From Jejuia pallidilutea (GTDB taxonomy: Bacteria > Bacteroidota > Bacteroidia > Flavobacteriales > Flavobacteriaceae): a stretch of DNA of 64,000 bases. The notes under the pieces are model-generated. The model was not told the origin of the DNA. It made no database searches and saw only the letters and a program-made list of their open reading frames with translations. Positions 39,610 through 50,100 of this stretch are shown here, piece after piece. A program made the position numbers and the translations under genes. Numbering within the stretch: the stretch's first letter is position 1; every line of letters starts with the position of its first letter. The DNA lies in assembly GCF_002973595.1 (NCBI RefSeq), contig NZ_PVEO01000002.1, forward strand, positions 186,001 to 250,000, read 5' to 3'.

Positions 39610-42069
39610 TTGAAATTATATCTAAAACTAATACTATGCTTCTATGTTGTGCTTTGTAATGGTGCAATTACAGCACAAGAACCTACCGATTGTATTGATG
39701 CCGTAATAGCCTGTGGCAACTCCCAATTAAATTTAGATGTTGATGGCGTTGGTACTCAAGAACTAGGTGTTGGGATAAATTGCTCCAGTCAAGAAAATAA
39801 TAGTGTATGGTTAAAGGTTACAACCATTACATCGGGTACTTTAGGATTTACAATTAGGCCCTCTGTAGCAGATATAAATGAAGATTACGATTTTTTTGTC
39901 TTTGGCCCCAACGTGTCGTGTAGTGCTATTGGTACCGCTATTCGTTGCTCCACTACAAATCCCGTGCAAGCAGGTTTAACAAGTAATTTTACGGGAATGA
40001 ATGGCTCTTCATCTGATACTAGCGAAGGTCCTGGTGCAAATGGCGATAGCTTTGTACAGTGGCTCGATGTGCAAGCAGGGGAAACATATTTTATTGTAAT
40101 AGACAGACCCATTGGCCGAAGTGCATTTTGGCTAGAATGGACAGGTACTGCTAGGTTTGCTGACCCACCTGTTAATGATGCTGATACGTCTGGTGTACCA
40201 ATTAATTTAGAAAGCTGCGATATTACAGCACCTTTTAACGACGGTTTCATGGCTTTTGATTTAGAAAGTAACACTAGTAATATTTTAGGAACACAAACAG
40301 ATGTAACCGTAACGTATCATATTTCTGAAAGCGATGCCAACATAGGTATAAATGCTTTAAGTAGCCCATATACCAACATAGCTAATCCGCAAATAATCTA
40401 TACAAGAATTACTAACAATACTACAGAATGTTTTGATTTAGCTCAATTTAATATTAGGGTTAATATTGGTCCAGATTTTAGACCTCCATCCGATTATGTA
40501 ATTTGTGATGATTTAAGCGATGGAGACGATACAAATGGACGAGCGATATTCACACTTTCCAGTAAAACCAGCGAAATTTTAAATGGTCAAAATCCTTCAG
40601 ATGTAATAATTACATACCATAGCACTTTAACTGGAGCTGAATTAGGTATAGCTTCTACAATTCTACCAGATAGTTACTACAATAGTATTGCATTTAACGA
40701 AGAAATTTTTGTTCGCATACAAGATGCATTTAATCCAGATTGTGTAAGCACCGCTACATTATTGTTAGTTGTAAACCCAGCATCTACCAGAATAGACCAC
40801 AGTATATTGCAATGTGATGAAGACGGGTTTTTAGATGGTTTTACACTTTTTAATTTAAACGAAGCAAATGCAATTTTAACGAATAATGTAGATAATTTAT
40901 CTACCAAGTTTTATGTAGATGCGGCCAGAACACTTGAAATAACTACTCCCGAAAACTTCGCTAATAGCTCTAACCCACAACGCATTTATGTTGAAGTTAT
41001 AAACAATGTTACATCTTGTATAACCGATGCCGAATTAACCCTAGAAGTAAGCGTCACAGATACTTTTGATACAGATATTACAACATGTGACGACGATGGT
41101 GTGGAAGACGGTTTTTATACATTTAACTTAAACGACGCAGATGATGCTATTGTGAACGGACTCCCAACTGGTTTAGATATTACATATTACCCTAGTTATA
41201 ACGATGCCCTTTTAGAACAAAACAGCTTAGAAAATTCTTATACAAATACTACAGCGTTTGCACAAAAAATTTATGCTAGAGTAGAAAATAGCAACAACTG
41301 CTATGGTATAAGCGAAGTGAATCTTATAGTAAATGCATTACCAGATATAGAAGCAGAAACTTTTACTAGCTATTGCCTTAATTTTTTTCCAACACCAATA
41401 ACAATAAATGCAGGTGTTAGTAACGCTAACATCTTAGACTATACATATAGTTGGTCTACGGGCGAGCAAGACTACAGTATAGAGATTAACCAAATTGGTA
41501 CTTATACAGTAAACGTTACCAATAGCACAACAAACTGTACAAAAACAAGAACAGTAAATATTGAAGCATCAAATATTGCTACTATAAACGCTATAGAAAT
41601 TACAGATGCCTCGCAAAATAATAGTATTGTAGTAAATACTTCAGGTGAAGGTGTTTATGAGTATAGCTTAATTAACGTAGATGGCACTACTAATTATGAG
41701 TATCAAGAAAGTAACACTTTTGAGAATGTAAAACCTGATATTTATACCATTTTAGTAAGGGATATTAAAAACAACTGTGGTGTAGTACCGCAAGACGTAT
41801 CTGTAATTGGATTTCCTAAATTTTTTACACCAAATAATGATGGTAATAATGATACTTGGCAGGTATTTGGTATTTCCAGCGCTTTTCAATCTGAAACAAA
41901 AATTTTTATTTACAATAGGTACGGTAAACTTTTAAAGGAATTATCGCCACTTGAAGAAGGTTGGGATGGTATGTTTAGAGGCCAACGCTTACCTACCGAT
42001 GATTATTGGTTTTCTGTATTACTAGAAGATGGGAGAATATTTAAAGACCATTTTACGTTAAAACGCTAA
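39610..42069 (+). CDS. T9SS type B exported surface protein 2
   Basis: The 819-residue protein starts at TTG 39610, four bases after the previous stop. No ATG is available before its signal peptide (ending AITAQ). The N-terminal 180 residues form a beta-sandwich with NNSVWLKVTTITSG and DYDFFVFGP, like pre-peptidase C-type domains. Four modules of the CDxDG...FNL type follow, then an Ig-like domain, YSWSTGEQDY, and the type B CTD, FFTPNNDGNNDTW to DHFTLKR. The last 400 residues resemble those of protein 1 closely, so these two genes are tandem duplicates. The role is probably adhesion or matrix formation; no enzyme motif was seen. Confidence 0.9.
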   Translation: MKLYLKLILCFYVVLCNGAITAQEPTDCIDAVIACGNSQLNLDVDGVGTQELGVGINCSSQENNSVWLKVTTITSGTLGFTIRPSVADINEDYDFFVFGPNVSCSAIGTAIRCSTTNPVQAGLTSNFTGMNGSSSDTSEGPGANGDSFVQWLDVQAGETYFIVIDRPIGRSAFWLEWTGTARFADPPVNDADTSGVPINLESCDITAPFNDGFMAFDLESNTSNILGTQTDVTVTYHISESDANIGINALSSPYTNIANPQIIYTRITNNTTECFDLAQFNIRVNIGPDFRPPSDYVICDDLSDGDDTNGRAIFTLSSKTSEILNGQNPSDVIITYHSTLTGAELGIASTILPDSYYNSIAFNEEIFVRIQDAFNPDCVSTATLLLVVNPASTRIDHSILQCDEDGFLDGFTLFNLNEANAILTNNVDNLSTKFYVDAARTLEITTPENFANSSNPQRIYVEVINNVTSCITDAELTLEVSVTDTFDTDITTCDDDGVEDGFYTFNLNDADDAIVNGLPTGLDITYYPSYNDALLEQNSLENSYTNTTAFAQKIYARVENSNNCYGISEVNLIVNALPDIEAETFTSYCLNFFPTPITINAGVSNANILDYTYSWSTGEQDYSIEINQIGTYTVNVTNSTTNCTKTRTVNIEASNIATINAIEITDASQNNSIVVNTSGEGVYEYSLINVDGTTNYEYQESNTFENVKPDIYTILVRDIKNNCGVVPQDVSVIGFPKFFTPNNDGNNDTWQVFGISSAFQSETKIFIYNRYGKLLKELSPLEEGWDGMFRGQRLPTDDYWFSVLLEDGRIFKDHFTLKR

Positions 42070-42185
42070 TTAAAACTTTTTTTAATGCTTTTTATCGGGT
42101 TTTTTTGCGTTTCGTCTAAAATATATTTACTTTCGACGTTTCAAATCATCTTTTAAAAGTTGTAATTTTACCCAAATTAAATACA

Positions 42186-45100
42186 TTGAAAAAGCCCCCA
42201 CATTTCAATTTTATAGTAATTACACTTTTGTTGAGTGCATACTCGCTTGTGGCACAACAAATTAGCGTTAATGGAAATGTTACTATAAATCAACTTATTG
42301 AGGATAATTTAGTGGACGGTTGTGTAGAAGTTTCAAACATAACCTCTAGTGTTAACGGTGATGCCAATGGTTTTAGAAGCTTTGCAGAGTTTAATCGTGG
42401 CGGTTCTAATTTTCCTTTTGAAAGTGGTATTATGCTATCCACAGGCAATGCAGAATCTGGTGGTAACAATCTAACAACAACCGATCTTAGTGAGGGTTCA
42501 ACCACTTGGGGAACAGATACCGATCTTGAGACAGCCTTAGGTAACAATAACTTTTTAAATGCAACTTCGATTGAATTCGATTTTGTATCAATTTCCAATC
42601 AAGTACAGTTTAATTACCTTTTAGCTTCAGAAGAGTACTCAGGCATTAATCCTTGTCAGTTTTCAGACGGTTTCGCATTTCTTATTAGAGAAGCAAGCAG
42701 TACTGGTCCCTATCAAAATATTGCTGTAATACCAGGCACCTCAACACCAGTAAGCACCAATACAGTACACGATGAAATTGTAGGGGTTTGTGCCGCACAA
42801 AACGAGGAGTATTTTGATGGTTATAACATTGGAGACACCAATTACAACGGAAGAACAGAAGTACTTACAGCAACCGCATCTATAACGCCTTACGTACAAT
42901 ACCACATAAAATTAGTAATTGCAGACCAAAGCGACCAAAGATTCGACTCCGCCGTTTTTATTGAAGGTGATAGCTTTAGAATATTAGACCTAGGGGAAGA
43001 CATTACAACTTGTGCCAGCTCTGTTAACCTCAATGCAGATATACAAAATCCTTCGTCTACTTACGAATGGTTTTTAAATGGAAGCACCTCTCCCATTCCT
43101 GGAGCTACCAATACTACATTAAACGTTACCCAAAGTGGCACTTATAAAGTTGAAATTACAACGCCTTTAGGTTCTTCTAGTTGTGTTGAAGAGGATGAAA
43201 TTGTGGTTACCATTCAAAATGAAATTACACTAAACGCCATCTCTAATTACGAACTTTGTGACGATTTAAGTGGCAACGAAGTAGAAACCTTCAACTTATC
43301 TACTAAAGATGCAGAACTTGCAGGTATCGTATCATTTACAAATTATACCTTTAGCTACCATCTATCTGATACTGATGCAAGATCTGGCACCAACCCAATA
43401 ACAAATCCCATTCAAAATACATCATTATCTCAACCAATTTATGTAAGGATTGATGATTTAGATTCTGGTTGTGTTGCCTACACTACATTTAATATTGTTG
43501 TTAACACCATACCTAATATTACTAATCCCACAAACCTTCCTATTTGTGATAGTGATAACGACCCCAGTGACGGTATAACGACCATAGATTTAAGTGTTAA
43601 GGACGACGAGATAACTTCTGGTGATACCAACTTATTTGTAACCTATCATTACAACGCCTTAGATGCCGATACAGGAAACAACCCTATACCTATACCATAC
43701 ATAAATACTAATACACCTACCGAGTCTTTATTTGTTAGAGTTGTAAATACAACAACTGGTTGTTACACAACGAGTACTTTAACAGTAGAGGTTACCAACA
43801 GCCCTATTGTAAATAGGGAACCTGTACCTCTGGATGGCTGTGATTCTGATCATGATGGCACTGATAACTTTGACCTAACACAGGCCATTAACGATATTTT
43901 ACAAGGCCTTACAGGAGTTACTACCACATTTCACGAAAGCTATGATGATGCTAACGAAGGCATTAATCCCATAGCTAACGAAACAAACTACCAAAATATA
44001 ACGCCTGATGTACAGACCGTTTTTGTACGTGTTGAAGATAATACAACAGGTTGCGCATCGGTAGTATCACTCGAAATCCATACCAATTTATTATTAACAG
44101 GAACCGATACAGGTGAGTTTGCGTTATGTGACGATGGTACAAATGACGGTGTTGAAGATTTTAATTTATTTGTTGTAGAAACTTATATAGCAAACGAACT
44201 TCCCGGTATAACAGTAACCTTTTATGAAACCCAAACAGATTATGACAATAATAATCCACTAGATAAAAATCAAATCTATACCGCTTCAAACCCAACAAAT
44301 TTAATTGTAAGCATTGGCAACGGAAATTGTACTGAAGTATCGGATATTAATTTAATAGTAAATCCTATTTTAGTATTTAATCCCCTAGCGCCTATTCCTT
44401 ATTGTGACGACGACGACGATGGAACGGTAAGTATCGAGATGGCTACTTTTGATGCACTTATTACTGGCGGAAATACCGATTTTACAGTGTATTATTATGG
44501 AAATCAAACCGATGCTGAAACAAACATTAATCAACTACCGCCATTTTACACCAATACCGCACCAACAGAAACAATATATGCAAGAATAGAAAGTTTAACT
44601 TCTGAATGTTTCACTATTGAAACTTTTGAAATTGAAGTGCGTCCTGCCCCTCCAATAACTCAACCTTCACCATGGCTAATTTGCGATGTGGATGATGACG
44701 GCTTAACAGTTTTAAACCTTGAAGATAAAATTCCTGAAATTGTTACTAGCACATCAGGATTAAATATAGATTTTTTTACATCTATAGACGATGCCAACAA
44801 CAACACAAATGCCATAACAAACAGAACTACTTTTGAAACCTCAACTCAAACCATCTACGTTAGGGTAGAAAGTCCAGGATCTGGTTGTTATGCTATAGCA
44901 AATTTAGATATTATAGTAAACACGCTTCCCGTTATAACGGCTATTAGTAATTTTCAATTATGTGAAGATGATAACGACGAACGTACGGAATTTATATTTT
45001 CAGATTGGGATTCAGAAATTTTAAACGGTCAAGCAGGTAAAGAGGTATATTATTTTGAGGATGCGGCTTACACATCGCCAATAGATAAAACCCTACCCTA

Positions 45101-47033
45101 CACAAACATATCTAGTCCGCAAACCATTTATGTAAGGGTGGAAAATATTACCGATGCCAGTTGTAATGCCACGGCATCGTTTTTAATTGAGGTTGGTGCA
45201 AACCCAGATTATAATGTACCTACCTCGTTTTTAATTTGTGACGATGAAAGTAATGATGGTTTTGGTGTTTTTGATCTTAACAAAAAAATTAATCAAATCT
45301 CACTAGGATCCACAACAAACCTAGATATCAACTTCTTTACAAGTGAACAAAACGCCATTGATAATACTAATGCTATTCCTTTAGAATTTACAAATACCAT
45401 AAACCCGCAAACCATTTACGTTAGAATAGATAATCAAGATTCAGATTGTTTTATTATTGAAGATTTTGGTATTAATGTAGTTGCTGCCCCAGATCTTTCT
45501 GATGCTGAAATATATACGCTATGTGATGATGATTACGACGGGTTTACAATATTTAATCTAGACGATGCCCAATATGAAAACTTTGATAGAGTACAAACCG
45601 GCACCGTAGTAAGCTACTTTGAAAATATTGAAGATGTTGACAACGATGCACTAGCCATTACCAATCCAAACACATATAATTCTGATTCTAAAACGGTTTA
45701 TATTAAAGTTTTAAATACGCTTACCACATGTTATACTGTATTACCCCTTCAATTAGTAGTAACACCATTACCGCCAATACAATTTAATGGCACCTATGAA
45801 ATTTGTGATAATGATACTGATACTTTCGATTTAACAATAATGAACGATTTAATTGTGGAAGACCTAAGTAATGTATCTATAAGTTATTTTAGCAATGCAA
45901 CAGATGCCCAAAATAATAGTAATGTGCTAAACAATACTTTTAATTACAGTGCCAGTAGTCACATTATTTATACTAGAATGGAAGATTTAAATACCGGTTG
46001 TATAGGTTATGGTAGTTTTACATTACAAATAAACCCAAACCCAATAGCTAACAAACCAAATGATTTAAGATACTGCGATGATGATTTTGATGGTATTTTA
46101 CAGTTTAATTTATTTGAAACTGCTAATGAAATTTTAGGCTCTCAAAATTTTTCAGAATATGAAATCACATACCATACAACTCTAATTGATGCAGAGGAAG
46201 ATACAAATCTTCTAGATTTTTCACATGAAACAAACCAAAGCGAAACCATATTTGTTAGGCTAGAACATAGAAATACTGGCTGCTACGATACTACTGAGTT
46301 TATTACTACTGTTTTACCGTTACCTGTAATTCCCGTAGAAGATGTGGTAGCATTTTGTACTGATGATTTACCTTTAGTAATAAATGCAAATACTGGAAAT
46401 AGCGGCGATACCTACCTTTGGTCTAACGGAGCAACCTCACCAGAAATAACGCTTAACAGTGTTACCGAAATTGGCGATTACTGGGTTAATGTAACCAAAG
46501 CTGTAACGGGCTGTAATTTTACTAAAAACTTTTCTGTAATAGAATCTCAACAAGCCCCACTCAACCCAAGTACCACTGTTAATTTTACAGATCCTAACAG
46601 TATTACTGTAAATATAGACCAAACAGCTACTGGCGATTATAGATTTATTTTAGATAATGGTGAACCACAAACCTCCAACGTTTTTGATAATGTACCTATA
46701 GGACGCCATGAAATTACAGTAATAGACCTAAATGGCTGCAACCCAGCATACGATACGGTATTTATATTCGATATTCCTAAGTTTTTAACACCTAATAATG
46801 ACGGTTTTTTTGATACTTGGCACATTACAGGCGCTAGCCAACTTCCAGGAACAGTAGTATATATTTACAACAGGCACGGTAAACTATTAAAAATGTTACC
46901 ACACACCGCTCTTGGATGGGATGGCACGTTTAATGGACAGCATATGCCTGCCGATGATTACTGGTTTTCAGCAGACATTGTTCATGATGGTGAAAGCTTT
47001 AATATTAAGGGACATTTTGCATTAAAGCGATAG
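42186..47033 (+). CDS. T9SS type B exported giant protein 3 with choice-of-anchor L domain
   Basis: The 1615-residue protein starts at TTG 42186, ahead of a signal peptide ending LVAQ. Residues 25-270 match the choice-of-anchor L domain (NVTINQLIEDNLVDGCVEVSN, FESGIMLSTGNAES, FNYLLASEEYSG, FAFLIRE). About eleven tandem modules of roughly 85-95 residues follow. Each begins with a CDxDxDG...FDL/FNL string and continues with a TYH or YF strand, NPI..PYTNT, and a Q-TIYVRVE...TGCY ending. The acidic clusters may bind calcium. A final Ig-like domain precedes the type B CTD, FLTPNNDGFFDTW to GHFALKR. It is probably a long surface adhesin. Confidence 0.9.
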   Translation: MKKPPHFNFIVITLLLSAYSLVAQQISVNGNVTINQLIEDNLVDGCVEVSNITSSVNGDANGFRSFAEFNRGGSNFPFESGIMLSTGNAESGGNNLTTTDLSEGSTTWGTDTDLETALGNNNFLNATSIEFDFVSISNQVQFNYLLASEEYSGINPCQFSDGFAFLIREASSTGPYQNIAVIPGTSTPVSTNTVHDEIVGVCAAQNEEYFDGYNIGDTNYNGRTEVLTATASITPYVQYHIKLVIADQSDQRFDSAVFIEGDSFRILDLGEDITTCASSVNLNADIQNPSSTYEWFLNGSTSPIPGATNTTLNVTQSGTYKVEITTPLGSSSCVEEDEIVVTIQNEITLNAISNYELCDDLSGNEVETFNLSTKDAELAGIVSFTNYTFSYHLSDTDARSGTNPITNPIQNTSLSQPIYVRIDDLDSGCVAYTTFNIVVNTIPNITNPTNLPICDSDNDPSDGITTIDLSVKDDEITSGDTNLFVTYHYNALDADTGNNPIPIPYINTNTPTESLFVRVVNTTTGCYTTSTLTVEVTNSPIVNREPVPLDGCDSDHDGTDNFDLTQAINDILQGLTGVTTTFHESYDDANEGINPIANETNYQNITPDVQTVFVRVEDNTTGCASVVSLEIHTNLLLTGTDTGEFALCDDGTNDGVEDFNLFVVETYIANELPGITVTFYETQTDYDNNNPLDKNQIYTASNPTNLIVSIGNGNCTEVSDINLIVNPILVFNPLAPIPYCDDDDDGTVSIEMATFDALITGGNTDFTVYYYGNQTDAETNINQLPPFYTNTAPTETIYARIESLTSECFTIETFEIEVRPAPPITQPSPWLICDVDDDGLTVLNLEDKIPEIVTSTSGLNIDFFTSIDDANNNTNAITNRTTFETSTQTIYVRVESPGSGCYAIANLDIIVNTLPVITAISNFQLCEDDNDERTEFIFSDWDSEILNGQAGKEVYYFEDAAYTSPIDKTLPYTNISSPQTIYVRVENITDASCNATASFLIEVGANPDYNVPTSFLICDDESNDGFGVFDLNKKINQISLGSTTNLDINFFTSEQNAIDNTNAIPLEFTNTINPQTIYVRIDNQDSDCFIIEDFGINVVAAPDLSDAEIYTLCDDDYDGFTIFNLDDAQYENFDRVQTGTVVSYFENIEDVDNDALAITNPNTYNSDSKTVYIKVLNTLTTCYTVLPLQLVVTPLPPIQFNGTYEICDNDTDTFDLTIMNDLIVEDLSNVSISYFSNATDAQNNSNVLNNTFNYSASSHIIYTRMEDLNTGCIGYGSFTLQINPNPIANKPNDLRYCDDDFDGILQFNLFETANEILGSQNFSEYEITYHTTLIDAEEDTNLLDFSHETNQSETIFVRLEHRNTGCYDTTEFITTVLPLPVIPVEDVVAFCTDDLPLVINANTGNSGDTYLWSNGATSPEITLNSVTEIGDYWVNVTKAVTGCNFTKNFSVIESQQAPLNPSTTVNFTDPNSITVNIDQTATGDYRFILDNGEPQTSNVFDNVPIGRHEITVIDLNGCNPAYDTVFIFDIPKFLTPNNDGFFDTWHITGASQLPGTVVYIYNRHGKLLKMLPHTALGWDGTFNGQHMPADDYWFSADIVHDGESFNIKGHFALKR

Positions 47034-47181
47034 TAAAAACATCCTTCTATTAATATCTATTTTAAAAATTAATTTTAGTTTTTCAACACTAAAAATTAAA
47101 CCTTAAACGTTTATTTCAGTCTAAGTAAATTTAATATTTTACATTAGTATCCATTTCTTTATAAACGCTTACTTATTTTAA

Positions 47182-50100
47182 ATGATTAATAGCTATCTTT
47201 TAAAAAACATCCTAGTATGTTTGGTTGTTTTAATAAGCTACCAAGGCTTTTCCCAATTAAGTAAAAAGCACTATATACCACCATTAACAAGTTCGGAATT
47301 TGGAAATGCAAATCCAGAAGATCAATATATTTATTTATCTACCCCAAGTAGTGGTAACGTTCCCTATACTATAATACCTGTTGGTCAACCACCTAGTGGT
47401 TATATAACCGGTACGGTTTCTAATGCAAACCCAGTTGAAATTAGCTTAGGTAGCGGTAACGGACAGTTATTTATACCTTCTCCACAAACTAGTTTAGTTA
47501 CAAACAACAGAGGGTATATTATTGAAGCAGACGCCCCTATTTATGTATCTGTTAGAATGAATGCAGGCAATGGAGCCCAAGCTGGTGCTCTAGTTAGTAA
47601 AGGCGCTTCTGCTTTAGGTACCACTTTTAGAGTTGGAACCTATACTAACGAAAATCCTCAAGACAACTATCTTAGTTTTGTATCTGTTATGGCTACAGAA
47701 GATAATTCTCAAATTACGTTTGATAATCTTCCTGCAGGATTGGTTATAAAAAATTATACAGGTACTTTTCCTATAACTGTAACACTTAATGAAGGTGAAA
47801 GCTATACACTAGCATGTAATAGCTTAGACCAAACAATAACAAACAGAGACGGATTAATTGGATGTTTGGTAACATCAAATAACCCTGTAGTAGTAAATTG
47901 TGGTTCTGCAAACGGAAGTTTTGGTGATGGTGGCGGAAGAGATTATGGGATAGACCAAATAGCAGGTTTATCTAAAGTTGGTAGGGAATACATTTTTGTA
48001 AAAGGCGAAGGAAATAATAATTGGGAAAATGTTTTAATTGTTGCTCATTTTAATAATACAAGCATTAGTATAAACGGCAATGCCCCAATTACAACGATTA
48101 ATGCAGGAGAATACTACGTAATTGAGGGCAACTTGTTTAATACTGCTGGCAACATGTATGTGGAAACGTCGCAAGATGTGTTTGCGTACCAAGGTGTTGG
48201 CTCTACTTCTGAAGCTAATCAAGGTATGTTTTTTGTACCGCCTTTAAGTTGCGAAACCAGAGGAAACATAGATAATATTGCAAACATTGATAATATAGGA
48301 ACCACCATATACAGTGGTGGTTTATCTATAGTTACCAAGGTTGGCGCTACTGTTACTGTAAATAACCTCCCACTCACAAACTTTGCTACAATTGGCCCGA
48401 GCAATGTAGACGGAAAACCAGATTATGTTACTTACAAAATCACAGGTTTGTCCAATAATATTTCGGTTCAGGGCAACGACGAACTTTATGTAGCCTATTT
48501 TAATGTAAATGGCGCAGCTACCTCAGGAAGTTTTTATTCTGGGTTTCCTTCAAATCCTGAAATAAATTTCGATGCGCAATTTGCTACCCTTGGTAATTGT
48601 ATACCAAATATTACATTAGAAGCGGCTAATGCACAAAACTTTGATAGTTACGAATGGTTTTACGATGATGGCTCTGGCTACCAATCCTTAGCGCTAAATG
48701 TGCCATCAATAACGCCAACTATTCCTGCCAAATACAAATTAATTGGTATTATTACCTGTACTGGAGAAACTCTAGAATCTGTAGAAGTCCCAGTAAGTAT
48801 ATGTCCAGATGATAGAGATAATGATGGTATTATAGATAACTTAGACATAGATAACGATAATGATGGTATTGTAAATTGCGACGAGTCTAAAGGTGATGTT
48901 GTAATAAATTTATCCAATATAAATGCCCCCATATTAACGTTTAACGATGGCACAGTTAATACCTCGATTGCCAGTAGCAGCTACTCGCAAACCAATAGTT
49001 CTGGAAATACAAATACCTTAACAGGAAATAATTTAGGCGAATTTACTAGTACAGTGCTTGCTGGTGCTGTTGCCGAAAATAATTATAATATTAGCTTTAC
49101 AGAACCTGTGAATATAAAATTTTCAGAAAATACAGCTGTATCCCACAATATTATAGCCGAAGAATTCTTTATTGCACGCATAACACCTTCAAACAAAAAC
49201 ATTACACTTGTTGACCCAAACGACAGGTTACTAATAGACACAAATTTTGATGGAATTTTTGAAACGGGTATCACCCAAATTTCAGGCTCTGAGATTCATT
49301 TCAAAATAAACCCAAATCCAACAGGAACCGCACCTTATGAGTTTTTTGCAAGTGAGGTTAACAGTTTCACCTTTACACACAAATCGGTAAGTCTAACCGA
49401 ATCTTCCACTTATAATGGTACTCTTGCACTTACCTGTTTTAGTAATGACAATGATAGTGATGGTATAAAAGATGAATTTGATTTAGATAGTGATAATGAT
49501 GGTATTCCAGATTTTGTTGAAAATCAAGGCGTATTAGTGGCACTTTCTGGAATTGATACCGACTTAAACGGTTTGGATGATATTTTTGACATCACATTAA
49601 GTCCTATAGACACAGATGCAGATGGTGTATTAGATTTTTACGATTTAGATAGTGATAATGATGGCATAACAGATTTAATTGAAACCGGAGAACTTGGTTT
49701 ATTATCCGATACAGATTTAAATGGTATTGTAGATAGCCCAACAGTTGGAGTAAATGGTTGGGTAGATGCTGCTGAAACTGCTCCAGATAGCAATACTATA
49801 GGTTATATAATAAACGATTTTGATGCCGACTCTATTTTTAGCTATATTGATGCAGACAGTGATGGCGATGGTTGTAGCGATGTTATTGAAGCTGGATTTT
49901 CTGATGCAAACAACGATAATTTTCTTGGAGACATTACTCCTACTGTAGGTATTAACGGACTGGTTAATAATGCTTCAGATGGTTACACAATACCCAATGC
50001 CGATTATTTAGATACCGCCACTATACATATTGATACGCAACCTAGTGATATAGTTGTGTGTGAAGGATCAGACAATAACATTTCATTAATTTCTTCAACC

